From Arthrobacter stackebrandtii (GTDB lineage: Bacteria > Actinomycetota > Actinomycetes > Actinomycetales > Micrococcaceae), in the NCBI RefSeq assembly GCF_017876675.1, contig NZ_JAGIOI010000001.1, forward strand, positions 3,410,001 through 3,474,000: DNA of 64,000 nt, read 5' to 3'. The notes beneath the pieces are model-generated. The model saw nothing but the letters and a program-made list of their open reading frames with translations. It was not told the origin of the DNA and did not search any database. Below, one piece after another: positions 43,798 through 52,030 of the stretch. Within the stretch, counting starts at the first letter, position 1. Every line of letters begins with the position of its first letter. The position numbers and the translations under genes were made by a program.

Positions 43798-45285
43798 CAT
43801 TGCCCTCATGTGCTCGTAGGCTGCCAGTGCGGCGGTTCGTGATTGTTTCAAATCCACCACGGGCTGCTGGCTCAGTGTTGGCCCGAACCGTGCATGGTAG
43901 CTGCCAAGGGCATCAAATTTCTTGGCTTGCAGGACAGGATTGAAAACCCTGAAGTACGGTGCAGCGTCAGCACCGCACCCTGCCACCCACTGCCAGTTCG
44001 CCGGGTTGGAGGCAGCATCCGCGTCCACCAGGGTGTCCCAGAACCACGCCTCACCGGCCTGCCAGTGGATGCCGAGATTCTTCACCAGCAAGCTGGCGGT
44101 GACCATGCGCACCCGGTTGTGCATCCAACCGGTTTCCCACAGTTCCCTCATGCCCGCATCGACCAGCGAAAAACCTGTCTCACCGCGGCACCATGCTTCG
44201 TATAAGGCATCGACCCGGGCCTGCCCAGGAGGATCCGATCCCGGTTGGGGCTTTGCTGCGCCGGGGCTGCTGTTGGGTGAGGGAAGCAACTCCGTAGGCC
44301 ATGCCCAGTCAAAATTGTTGAACTCCGGGCGCAGGTTCATGGTGCCCATATCCGGGCAGTGGTACAGCTGGTTCCAGCAAAAGTCCCGCCACGCCAATTG
44401 GCGCATGATGGCCCTGGCACCGTCGGCAGCTCCCTGATTCCCCGCCGCCAACGTCCCCAGCGCTTCCCATACTTGCACCGGGCTCACATGCCCCCACCGC
44501 AATGCCGGTGACAGTCGTGAGGTGCCGTCCGTCCCGGGGCGGTCCCTCCCGAGCTGATAGTCGGCGGCCACGTCCTGAAGCACTACTGCGAGGCGCTCGT
44601 GCGCTGCCGACTCGCCGGGAGTCCAGGCCGCAGCCAGCCCGGCCGACCAATCCGGGTTGCGGGGCAGCAACCCCCAACCATCCAGTTCCTCGCCAAGGTG
44701 CATCTGCGGTGCACGGGCAGATTGAGGGGTTGCCGGTGCCGGCAATGCCGGGCGCAGCGGGAGCCGCTGCGAGGCGTTATGGAAGGGTGTGAAAACTTTG
44801 TAAGGGCGCTGCTCTTGGGTTTGCACGGTCCAAGGCTCGTGCAGCAGGGTTCCGGAAAAGCTGGTGACGGCGGCGCCGCGTTCACGCAGGTGCGCCATGA
44901 GGGAAGCATCGACGGCCCTTTCCCCGCCACCATAACGACGGTTCCAATAGACCGAGAGGTTTTCAGGGCTCAGGGAAAATTGTTCAAGGATGCCCCCTGC
45001 CGCCTGGGGGAGCTTTTCCAGTGCCGTTCCTTGGTGCAAGAGCAGCGGCACACCCAAGGTCGAAAGTTGGGCACGCAGTTCCTGCAGGCCATGGTGGAGC
45101 CACCATCGTGCTGCGGATCCCAGGGGCCTGATATTCCGGGAAACTTCGTCATGCACGTAGACGGCGATGGTGAGCGTGCCGGCGTCGTTATGTTCCAGGG
45201 CCGCAAAAAGTGCGGGGTTGTCGGCAACCCGCAGATCATCCCGGAACCAGACAAGATGCACGGTGTGCACAGCAGAATTGGTCAT
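43771..45285 (-). CDS. phr: Deoxyribodipyrimidine photolyase (class I)
   Basis: Light-driven repair of UV cyclobutane dimers. About 504 residues. The N-terminal antenna domain is VHLVWFRDDLRVADNPAL. The FAD-binding helical domain includes LRWGHVSP, RQLAWRDFCWNQLY, GETGFSLVDAGMRELWETGWMHNRVRM and DADAASNPANWQWVAGCG, with the tryptophans of the electron-transfer chain. ATG 45285 is chosen; an ATG at 45309 is also in frame. It is the last gene of the crt operon, 37 bp after crtEb, which couples DNA photorepair to photoprotective pigment. Confidence 0.95.
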   Translation of the reverse strand: MTNSAVHTVHLVWFRDDLRVADNPALFAALEHNDAGTLTIAVYVHDEVSRNIRPLGSAARWWLHHGLQELRAQLSTLGVPLLLHQGTALEKLPQAAGGILEQFSLSPENLSVYWNRRYGGGERAVDASLMAHLRERGAAVTSFSGTLLHEPWTVQTQEQRPYKVFTPFHNASQRLPLRPALPAPATPQSARAPQMHLGEELDGWGLLPRNPDWSAGLAAAWTPGESAAHERLAVVLQDVAADYQLGRDRPGTDGTSRLSPALRWGHVSPVQVWEALGTLAAGNQGAADGARAIMRQLAWRDFCWNQLYHCPDMGTMNLRPEFNNFDWAWPTELLPSPNSSPGAAKPQPGSDPPGQARVDALYEAWCRGETGFSLVDAGMRELWETGWMHNRVRMVTASLLVKNLGIHWQAGEAWFWDTLVDADAASNPANWQWVAGCGADAAPYFRVFNPVLQAKKFDALGSYHARFGPTLSQQPVVDLKQSRTAALAAYEHMRAMARTGDAQH

Positions 45286-45322
45286 GGCAGCTGAGGTCCT
45301 TAATGTCATGTCTTACCCGGGC

Positions 45323-46180
45323 TTACCGTGTGAGGGAATACCAAATCAACAGCATGGTGACAAAGAAGCCCGTCCCGTAGTTCAACCAGAGGAAACGCAC
45401 CCATCCTGTGTGTGCCCGGCCCGAGTCGGAATCCTGCAGGGCCAGGAACGGCAAGACATTGAGCAGATACGGCACTGCCAGCAGTGCTGCCAACGGTCCG
45501 GGCCAGTCGGTGAACACCAACAGGATGCCGGCCAGCAGGTAAGCCAGCGCGGCCAACGCCACGGTCCGACGGGTTCCCAACACGGTCCCGATGGATCCCA
45601 GGGATGCGGCTCGGTCCGGGACAATGTCCTGCACAGCCCCAAAGGCGTGTGATGCCATGCCCCACAGGAAGAAGGCAGCCGTGATTGCCAGCAACCCGGT
45701 GTTGAAATGTGCTCCGGCCAGCACCAGCCCGTAAACCATGGGGGAAACAAAATGGGTGCTGGAGGTCAACGAGTCCAGGAACGGGCGTTCCTTGAAACGC
45801 AGGCGCGGGGCACTGTACGCCACCAGTGCCGCCATGGACAGCAACAGCACCAGGTTCGCCTGCAACGAGCCAACGATCACCAGGACAACGAGGAAGGGCA
45901 GCACGGCCAGCACACACAGCAGCAGGATTCCCTGGTGTCTGCTGCGGTCCACCAGGGCCCCCTCTGCGCCGCCTTTTCGGGGATTGAGCAGATCGGACTC
46001 GTAGTCAAAGACGTCGTTGATGCCGTACATGGCCAAATTGTAGGGAATGAGAAAGAAGATCGTGCCCAGGACAAGAATCCAGTCCATGGTTCCAGTGCAC
46101 AGAAAATAGGCTGCAGCAAAAGGGTAAGCGGTATTGATCCAGGAAACGGGGCGGGAGGTCTGCAAGAGTTCACGCAGCAT
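45323..46180 (-). CDS. crtEb: Lycopene elongase (UbiA-type prenyltransferase)
   Basis: Adds two C5 units to lycopene, giving flavuxanthin, the C50 precursor. The 285-residue membrane protein has eight or so helices and the two acidic UbiA motifs NDVFDYESD (55-63) and DIVPDRAAS, which bind Mg-diphosphate. Similarity in plan to Corynebacterium CrtEb and its place directly after crtYe-crtYf make the assignment strong. Three bases separate it from crtYf, so translation is probably coupled. Confidence 0.92.
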   Translation of the reverse strand: MLRELLQTSRPVSWINTAYPFAAAYFLCTGTMDWILVLGTIFFLIPYNLAMYGINDVFDYESDLLNPRKGGAEGALVDRSRHQGILLLCVLAVLPFLVVLVIVGSLQANLVLLLSMAALVAYSAPRLRFKERPFLDSLTSSTHFVSPMVYGLVLAGAHFNTGLLAITAAFFLWGMASHAFGAVQDIVPDRAASLGSIGTVLGTRRTVALAALAYLLAGILLVFTDWPGPLAALLAVPYLLNVLPFLALQDSDSGRAHTGWVRFLWLNYGTGFFVTMLLIWYSLTR

Positions 46181-46183
46181 GGC

Positions 46184-46543
46184 CTATACTCCTGCCTGGG
46201 TGGTGCTGGTTGCTGCCGCTTCCCGGGCTGAAGCTGCCGGAGGGTGCCCGCCGGCAAGCCACCACAAAGCCGGGGCAAAAAGCACCACGCTGACCGGGTA
46301 GCTGAAGTCCTCAATCGGGGCCAGCCCCACCCGCAGCCCCAGCAGTGTCTGCCGGCCGTAATCAAAAAGTCCCGATCCGATCATCACATTGTCAAAGACC
46401 GCTGTCAGAATAAGGAGAATTGCCAGGGAGAATCCAAGCGCCGGAAGAACGCGGCGCAGGCTGATGCGCCTCACGCGCAGTGCCAGGAGCAGCAGCAGGG
46501 CAGAGCCGGCCATGAAACACAGGGAAAGCAACGCGAAGCTCAC
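46184..46543 (-). CDS. crtYf: C50 carotenoid epsilon-cyclase subunit
   Basis: A 119-residue protein with three membrane helices and the lycopene-cyclase-domain features FDNVMIGSGLFDYG and GLAPIEDFSYPV. It works as a heterodimer with CrtYe to cyclise flavuxanthin into decaprenoxanthin. Its ATG overlaps the crtYe stop by four bases (ATGA-type coupling), as expected for a two-subunit enzyme. Confidence 0.92.
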   Translation of the reverse strand: MSFALLSLCFMAGSALLLLLALRVRRISLRRVLPALGFSLAILLILTAVFDNVMIGSGLFDYGRQTLLGLRVGLAPIEDFSYPVSVVLFAPALWWLAGGHPPAASAREAAATSTTQAGV

Positions 46544-46896
46544 ATCGCCTCCTTGGCGGCGGCAGTGTCAGGTGCGCGGTGTTGCGGCCGCCGGGACGAC
46601 CGCCAGCGCAGGAAGCCTGTTACCAGAACCATGGTCTGGTAGCAGAGAAAGAAGAGGAAGAAGGCTTCCTCCACCGGCAGTTGCTCCCCCAGCATGAGCC
46701 CGGTCATGAGTGCGGATTCGCGATGTAGAAAGATGCCCCCGGCGATGGCGATGACATCCCACAGCAGGAAAATGCCGGTGCCGACCAACAGTGTCAGCAG
46801 TGCAGGCAGCGGCTGGGAGAAGACGAACAGCCGGTATCTGGCATCGAGCGTGGCGATGCAGATGATCAGGACAATCAGGATCAACAGGTATGTCAT
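46540..46896 (-). CDS. crtYe: C50 carotenoid epsilon-cyclase subunit
   Basis: A 118-residue protein with three membrane helices. The conserved LWDVIAIAGGIF and QLPVEEAFFLFFLCYQT blocks characterise the heterodimeric lycopene cyclases of Corynebacterium and Arthrobacter. Partner of CrtYf. The start overlaps the crtI stop by four bases. Confidence 0.92.
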   Translation of the reverse strand: MTYLLILIVLIICIATLDARYRLFVFSQPLPALLTLLVGTGIFLLWDVIAIAGGIFLHRESALMTGLMLGEQLPVEEAFFLFFLCYQTMVLVTGFLRWRSSRRPQHRAPDTAAAKEAM

Positions 46897-48530
46897 GATC
46901 CCGCCTGTTCCCGCAACGGTGCCGGTTCGGCGGCATCGAGGGCAAACGGTCCCGGAGTCCTGATCCCGTTGATGCGTTTTGCCACGAGCTCGGCGCTGAT
47001 CATGCACATCGGGATGCCAATCCCCGGCCGCACCGAACTGCCAACATAGTGCAGCCCACGGACCTTGGGGTTGCGGTTTGCTGGGCGGAAGAAGGCGCTT
47101 TGTCCCAGCGTGTGTGCCAGTCCCAGTGCGCCGCCGCGCCACGCATTGACATTGTTGACAAAATCCTCGGGACCATAGCTTTGCCGCACCACGATGCGCT
47201 CGCGGAGGTCCGCAATTCCCGCCCAGGCAGCCAGCTGGTCAATGGCGGCATTCGCCACCTCCTCCACCTTGGGGCTGCCCGTGCCGTCGGGGCCGCCGCT
47301 GCCCCAGGAGGGCAGGGCTGGCGCAGGGACCAAGATGAACAGGTTCTCATCTCCCACAGGAGCAACGGAAGGGTCGGTATGGCTGGGCATGCAGACGTAG
47401 ATGCTGGTTTCTGGTTCAAGATCGCGTCCCTCGTGGATGCGGGCGAAATTTTCCCCCCAGTCCCTGGTGAACAGCAAGTTGTGGTGGTTCAGTTGAGGGA
47501 GTTTGCCTCTGACACCCAAACACACCAGCACGGCGCTGGGGCCAGGGTCGCGACGTTTCCAGGACGACGCCGAATGGGAGCGAAATTTCTTCGGCAGCAG
47601 CTCCGTCTCGATATGATGCAGATCTGCGGCACCGACGACGACGTCGGCCTTCACCTCATGGCGCTTGGTCCCCGTTGTCGCGGTGTTCACCCACCTCACC
47701 GCCTCAACCCGCGGTGTTCCAGCGGCCACACCGACATCGATGCCTTCCACACGCGCATCCGTAATGATCTCCACACCAGCCTCCCGGCAGATCCGCGCCA
47801 TGGCGTCGACGAGCTGTGCGAACCCGCCCAGGGGGTACTGCACGCCCTGGGTGAGATCCAGGTGGCTCATCAGGTGGTACAGGGCCGGGGTTCGTTGCGG
47901 GCTGGAACCGAGGAACACTGCCGGATAACCAAGGATTTGCCGAAGCCTGGGGTCGCCAAAGCGCTTGGCGACATGTTTTTCCAGCGAGCCGGCAAGAAGC
48001 GGTGCAAGTTTTGGCAACAGCTTCAGCAGTTGGGGGTTGAGGAACGTTTTGGCCGAGGAGAAATCATCGTAAAGGAAATGCTGCAGGGCAAGGCCGTAAC
48101 TTTCCCGAGCTTCGTCCCGGTAGTCCGCGAGCGCGGCACCGGCTCCGGGCGATAACGACTCAAAGGCGGCGTCCGCTTCCTCCCCCGTTGAGAGATCCAG
48201 TGAACCGCCGTCCTGTCCAAACCAGATCCGGTACCCGGGGTCAAGCCTGACCAGTTCCAACGCCTGGTCCGTGCTGGTTCCCATCAGCCCGAACCAGTGC
48301 TCGATGACTTCCGGCATGAGGTACCAGGACGGGCCGGTGTCAAAAGTGAATCCCTCCCGCACCAGGCGTCCCGCACGGCCGCCAAGATGCTGCTGCTGTT
48401 CCAACACGGTGACCTTGTGACCGGACGCTGCCAAGAGACCGGCCGTCGCCAGTCCTGAGAAGCCTCCGCCGATGACCACCACGTGGTGGGTGTGGGCTGC
48501 CTGCAGGGCGTTTTTGTCGTCGTTTTTCAC
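46893..48530 (-). CDS. crtI: Phytoene desaturase
   Basis: FAD-dependent enzyme converting phytoene to lycopene. The 545 residues begin with a short leader and the FAD motif VVVIGGGFSGLATAGLLA (about 17-34), then GGRAGRLVREGFTFDTGPSWYLMPE. The C-terminal bacterial phytoene dehydrogenase signature LHYVGSSVRPGIGIPMCMIS follows. The ATG overlaps the crtB stop by four bases. Identification is firm. Confidence 0.96.
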   Translation of the reverse strand: MKNDDKNALQAAHTHHVVVIGGGFSGLATAGLLAASGHKVTVLEQQQHLGGRAGRLVREGFTFDTGPSWYLMPEVIEHWFGLMGTSTDQALELVRLDPGYRIWFGQDGGSLDLSTGEEADAAFESLSPGAGAALADYRDEARESYGLALQHFLYDDFSSAKTFLNPQLLKLLPKLAPLLAGSLEKHVAKRFGDPRLRQILGYPAVFLGSSPQRTPALYHLMSHLDLTQGVQYPLGGFAQLVDAMARICREAGVEIITDARVEGIDVGVAAGTPRVEAVRWVNTATTGTKRHEVKADVVVGAADLHHIETELLPKKFRSHSASSWKRRDPGPSAVLVCLGVRGKLPQLNHHNLLFTRDWGENFARIHEGRDLEPETSIYVCMPSHTDPSVAPVGDENLFILVPAPALPSWGSGGPDGTGSPKVEEVANAAIDQLAAWAGIADLRERIVVRQSYGPEDFVNNVNAWRGGALGLAHTLGQSAFFRPANRNPKVRGLHYVGSSVRPGIGIPMCMISAELVAKRINGIRTPGPFALDAAEPAPLREQAGS

Positions 48531-49492
48531 TTTTGGCTCTCTTCGTGCTGTGGCCGGGTCATCGGGCGGGGCCGCTTGAAGGCATATGGCAGCAGGGTTT
48601 GCAGTGCTATCGTCGCCTTGCGCCCGGAGGACACCGACACCCGGTGGAGGCGAAGCTCCGCCGCAGTGGTGCGTTCCAGCTGCCTATTGAGTTCGGCAAA
48701 CAGCCTGTGGGCCAGAATCACCGCCAAAGCCGCGCGCGGTGGCAGGTGGGCGATGCCACGGGCAGCGGCGTCGAGGTCCTCACGAATCTCCCGGACCAGC
48801 TCATTTTTGTGGTCATCTGAAAATCCCGAAGGATCCAGACCCGGGAAATAGCAGCGGCCCAGCTCGCTGGTGTCCACGGCCAAATCGCGCAGGAAGTTGA
48901 CTTTTTGGAATGCTGCTCCGAGGCGTCTGGCCGCAGATTCCGCCTCGGCCTCGTGGCCTGTGGGGGAGTCCGGTGCGCAACGGAAAATACGCAGGCACAT
49001 CAACCCCACCACTTCGGCGGAGCCGAAGATGTACTGATCGAGGGAGGCCTCGTCATGGTTTGAGATGCTTAGATCGTTGCGCATGGAGGTGAAGAAGGGG
49101 CGGGTCAGATCGGTGCCAATGTTGCTGAGCCTTGCCGTGCAGGCGAAGGCATGCACAATCATGTTGGTGCTGTAGCCGCTCCGCAAGGCTGCTTCCGTTT
49201 CGGCTTCCAGCCGGTCCAAGGCCTGGGCCGTTGCTTGATCGCTGAGCCCCGCCTCGCGAGCCACCCCGTCCACCACTTCATCGACCAGGCGGACCAGGGC
49301 ATAGACGTTTTCAATGTGCGTCCGTGATTGTTTGTCCAACATCCGGCAGGCCAGCGAGAATGAGGTTGAATACTTCTTGATCACCACCCGGGCGCTGCTG
49401 CTGGCCGTTGCAGAGTAGCGTTCCAAGGGTGTGGGAGCAACCCCGGATGCACGCCTCGCCGCTGTCGAATTGGCTGAAGTCTCATGGCCCAT
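48527..49492 (-). CDS. crtB: Phytoene synthase
   Basis: Head-to-head condensation of two GGPP to phytoene. The 321 residues contain the first aspartate-rich motif VRLVDEVVDG and the second NFLRDLAVDTSELGRCYFP, both needed for Mg-diphosphate binding. YALVRLVDE and GLMCLRIF also match the squalene/phytoene synthase family. Three bases after crtE, four-base overlap with crtI: part of a tightly coupled operon. Confidence 0.95.
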   Translation of the reverse strand: MGHETSANSTAARRASGVAPTPLERYSATASSSARVVIKKYSTSFSLACRMLDKQSRTHIENVYALVRLVDEVVDGVAREAGLSDQATAQALDRLEAETEAALRSGYSTNMIVHAFACTARLSNIGTDLTRPFFTSMRNDLSISNHDEASLDQYIFGSAEVVGLMCLRIFRCAPDSPTGHEAEAESAARRLGAAFQKVNFLRDLAVDTSELGRCYFPGLDPSGFSDDHKNELVREIREDLDAAARGIAHLPPRAALAVILAHRLFAELNRQLERTTAAELRLHRVSVSSGRKATIALQTLLPYAFKRPRPMTRPQHEESQK

Positions 49493-49495
49493 GAA

Positions 49496-50605
49496 CTAGG
49501 CCCCCCTGGTCAAGATCAGTGTTGCAAAGTCTTTCAGCTGGGCCGAAACAGCCTCAGGCAATGCCAGCTGCCGGGCCGAAAACAGGGCCCCGTCGCAGAG
49601 TTCCTTGGCCAGCTGACGAGCCAACGGTTCCGCGTCGGCAGCCGCCAGGGCGGAACGCAGCGACTTGAGCGTGGCCGTGTGGGTGCGCAACAATTTAAGG
49701 TTTTCACCAAATTCGGGTTGTTCAGCAGCCAGCGCCGTCAAAATGGTGCTTTTCCCTTCACGCAGGTCGGAGTCAACCGATTTTCCGGTCTTGCCGGGAT
49801 CTCCAAACGTGCCCAATACATCATCAATGAGTTGATACGCGACCCCGAGTTGGCCGCCGATGTCCGCCAGCGCGGCTGCCTGTGCCGGGCTTGCACCGGC
49901 CAACAGCGCTCCGGTTTGCAGCGGAAACCTGAAGGAATAGGACGCGGTCTTCAATCCTTCCATGCGCAGGACGTCCTGGACCTTCGCAGGAGAGTGATCC
50001 AAGGAATAGAGCAGGTCTTCTAGCTCTCCGGCGCCAGCATTGTGGATGGCCAGTTGAAAGGACCGTTCAATGGCGCCGGCATGATCCAGTGAGGCGCCGG
50101 CACGCAGTGCCACCGCAATCGACGCGGCGAGGAGCAGGTCTCCGGCAATGATCGCGGCAGAATGACCGGCATGGTCCGCGTCGGGCCGACTCTGCCCCGC
50201 GGCCAGGGCATCGTCGCGGTACTGCGCAGACAACGTGGGCCTTCCCCGGCGGGTGAAGTCCCGGTCAATGACATCATCATGCATCAGCAACGAAGTGTGC
50301 AGCAGTTCAAAGGCGCAGCCCAGAAGGACCACCCGCTTCTCGGCGGGCTGCTCCTGCCTGCGTTGGGGAGCGAAGGCGTCGTAGCCCAGCCTGACCAGGC
50401 GCGGCCGGGTAAGCTTCCCGCCCTCCAAGGAGGCAAGAATGCGTTCCCACATGATCGACGTGGCCGGTGAATAGGCTGCGGCCTCCTTTTTGTAGCCATC
50501 TACCAGTTGAACGATCTCATGGCGGACTGCTGCGTCAAATCTTGCACTTGTGGCAGGGCTGAGTCCTGCTGTGGATTGGGCGATTGTCCAGGTCGACAAG
50601 GTCAT
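49496..50605 (-). CDS. crtE: Geranylgeranyl diphosphate synthase
   Basis: Trans-prenyltransferase that supplies GGPP. The 369 residues carry the first aspartate-rich motif HDDVIDRD (109-116) and the second DDVLGTFGD. The usual GGKRxRP is GGKLTRP here. It is a type often named idsA/crtE in actinobacteria. The GTG/ATG region overlaps the crtR stop by four bases, so crtE is translated with its own regulator. GGPP is the known ligand of CrtR in Corynebacterium, giving a direct feedback loop if the same holds here. Confidence 0.94.
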   Translation of the reverse strand: MTLSTWTIAQSTAGLSPATSARFDAAVRHEIVQLVDGYKKEAAAYSPATSIMWERILASLEGGKLTRPRLVRLGYDAFAPQRRQEQPAEKRVVLLGCAFELLHTSLLMHDDVIDRDFTRRGRPTLSAQYRDDALAAGQSRPDADHAGHSAAIIAGDLLLAASIAVALRAGASLDHAGAIERSFQLAIHNAGAGELEDLLYSLDHSPAKVQDVLRMEGLKTASYSFRFPLQTGALLAGASPAQAAALADIGGQLGVAYQLIDDVLGTFGDPGKTGKSVDSDLREGKSTILTALAAEQPEFGENLKLLRTHTATLKSLRSALAAADAEPLARQLAKELCDGALFSARQLALPEAVSAQLKDFATLILTRGA

Positions 50606-51099
50606 GATCGGGCTCTCCGTTTCGCGGCGGTCGTTGCAGGGAAGGAATCGATCCCGGCATGGATCGAGTGCAGGATGTCTTCCAGAAAAGCTATGACGGC
50701 CTGGTGTTCCTCCGGCGCGGTGTTGTTCAGTCGATCATTTGGATCCTTAAAAAGCGGACGCAGCGCCGTCACCACCAGTTCCACAGTGTCTGGGCTGGCA
50801 TGTACCAGGACGCTGCGCCGGTCCGAGGGGTTCGGAGTACGCACCACCTGCCCCCGTGCGCTCAACCTGTCAACCAGCGCGGTTGACGCAGCAGAAGTGA
50901 TGCCCAGCTTAGCCGCCAATTCACCCGGGGTCAGCGCTGTTCCAAAGGTCAGATGCTGCAGTGCCTTGAAATCAGTTTCGTTGATGTCAAGTTGGCGGCA
51001 AAGCGAATGCTGGAGCGCGTCGTTGAAGAGCAGGACTTCCTGCAACAACCGGGCCGCTGACGGCCCGCCGCTGGTCTGTTCGAGAGGGCTTTCTGTCAT
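50602..51099 (-). CDS. crtR: MarR-family regulator of the carotenoid operon
   Basis: A 165-residue MarR protein. The winged helix includes FKALQHLTFGTALTPGELAAKLGITSAASTALVDRLSARGQV and the wing RTPNPSDRRSVLVHA. It is the first gene of the crt operon and faces a divergent tspO gene. In Corynebacterium a homologous regulator, CrtR, represses crt genes and responds to GGPP, but sits divergently; here it is inside the operon, which implies autorepression. The gene symbol is by analogy. Confidence 0.85.
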   Translation of the reverse strand: MTESPLEQTSGGPSAARLLQEVLLFNDALQHSLCRQLDINETDFKALQHLTFGTALTPGELAAKLGITSAASTALVDRLSARGQVVRTPNPSDRRSVLVHASPDTVELVVTALRPLFKDPNDRLNNTAPEEHQAVIAFLEDILHSIHAGIDSFPATTAAKRRARS

Positions 51100-51114
51100 T
51101 TTTACCTCGAGGGG

Positions 51115-51143
51115 TTGATTGCTCGCCTATCTAGATACATTAT
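51115..51143. promoter_or_regulatory. Overlapping divergent promoters with palindromic operator
   Basis: TATCTAGATA (51128-51137) is a perfect 10-bp palindrome. On the plus strand TTGATT (51115-51120) and CATTAT (51138-51143) are 17 bp apart and flank it, making a promoter toward tspO. On the minus strand TAATGT (51142-51137) is a candidate -10 box for crtR, ending at the palindrome. A repressor bound here could close both directions. CrtR is the obvious candidate. Confidence 0.6.
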
Positions 51144-51217
51144 GGGTTACACGACTCACACTTGTCGAGTGGGGACGAGAGCTGTCCAGTGGGGCTCTAT
51201 TGGGAAGGGTATTTGCA

Positions 51218-52030
51218 ATGCCAACTACATACTCAGCGTCAATGACGGCGAGGATGGTGTGCGCTGCCGCGGTGTTGCTGGCAACATTGGCAGCCTTCTA
51301 CGGCAGTGGAGTGCTGGGAGGCACCCCCATTGCCGACGCCGCTGGCGGGCGTCTCGGCGCTGACTCAACGCTGCTGGCACCGGGAACGGGAGCCTTTTCC
51401 ATCTGGAGCTTCATCTACACGGCCTTGCTGGTTTATGCAGGCTGGCAGTTGACCGCGACAGCCGGCCAAAGCCAATCCCAGCAAAAGATCCGCCCCTGGG
51501 CCGCAGCCTCGGCCGTCATCAACGCGCTGTGGATCGGTGTGGTGCAATTGGGATTACTGGGACTCAGCGTCCTGGTGATCTTGATTCTGTTGGTAGTCCT
51601 GATCAAGATCTTCCTGCTCATGATCCCCGGAGCGGAATCTGCGCCGGAGCGCTGGATTACCTCCCTGGCCTTCGGCCCCTACCTGGGCTGGGTCAGTGTT
51701 GCTGCAGTGGCAAACATTGCAGCGTGGCTGTCGTCGCTGGGTGTGGGGGAGGGCGCAGCATGGGCCACCCCGCTGGCGGCAGTCCTGGTGGTTGTTGCAG
51801 CACTTATTGCCGCCGGTACAGTCCACTCCTCCGGAGGGCGCATAGCGGCCGCGGTGGCCATGGCGTGGGGCATCGCTTGGATTGGCGTGGGCCGCAGCGA
51901 TGGCGGGCTGGAATCGGCGCCAGTGGCGATCACGGCCTTCTGCGCCGCCGCCCTGGTCATTCTGTACGCGCTCGTGGCAGCTGCCACGCGCCGAAAAAAG
52001 TTCAACCGAACATCGGAGCAGGCCCCATGA
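51218..52030 (+). CDS. TspO/MBR-like tryptophan-rich sensory protein
   Basis: A 270-residue membrane protein with a TspO-like core: FSIWSFIYTALLVYAGW, NALWIGVVQLGLLGLSVLVI, and FGPYLGWVSVAAVANIAAWL. It carries additional C-terminal membrane helices beyond the usual five. TspO proteins bind porphyrins and affect carotenoid or photopigment expression in several bacteria. ATG 51218 has GGAAGGG 9 bp upstream. Divergent from crtR and overlapping the next gene by four bases. The ferrochelatase nearby is a matching tetrapyrrole link. Confidence 0.82.
   Translation: MPTTYSASMTARMVCAAAVLLATLAAFYGSGVLGGTPIADAAGGRLGADSTLLAPGTGAFSIWSFIYTALLVYAGWQLTATAGQSQSQQKIRPWAAASAVINALWIGVVQLGLLGLSVLVILILLVVLIKIFLLMIPGAESAPERWITSLAFGPYLGWVSVAAVANIAAWLSSLGVGEGAAWATPLAAVLVVVAALIAAGTVHSSGGRIAAAVAMAWGIAWIGVGRSDGGLESAPVAITAFCAAALVILYALVAAATRRKKFNRTSEQAP

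Noticed and set aside
45323-51099. Novel biosynthetic cluster
   Set aside because: Each enzyme matches the known decaprenoxanthin pathway; only its regulation and its linkage to phr and tspO are unusual.
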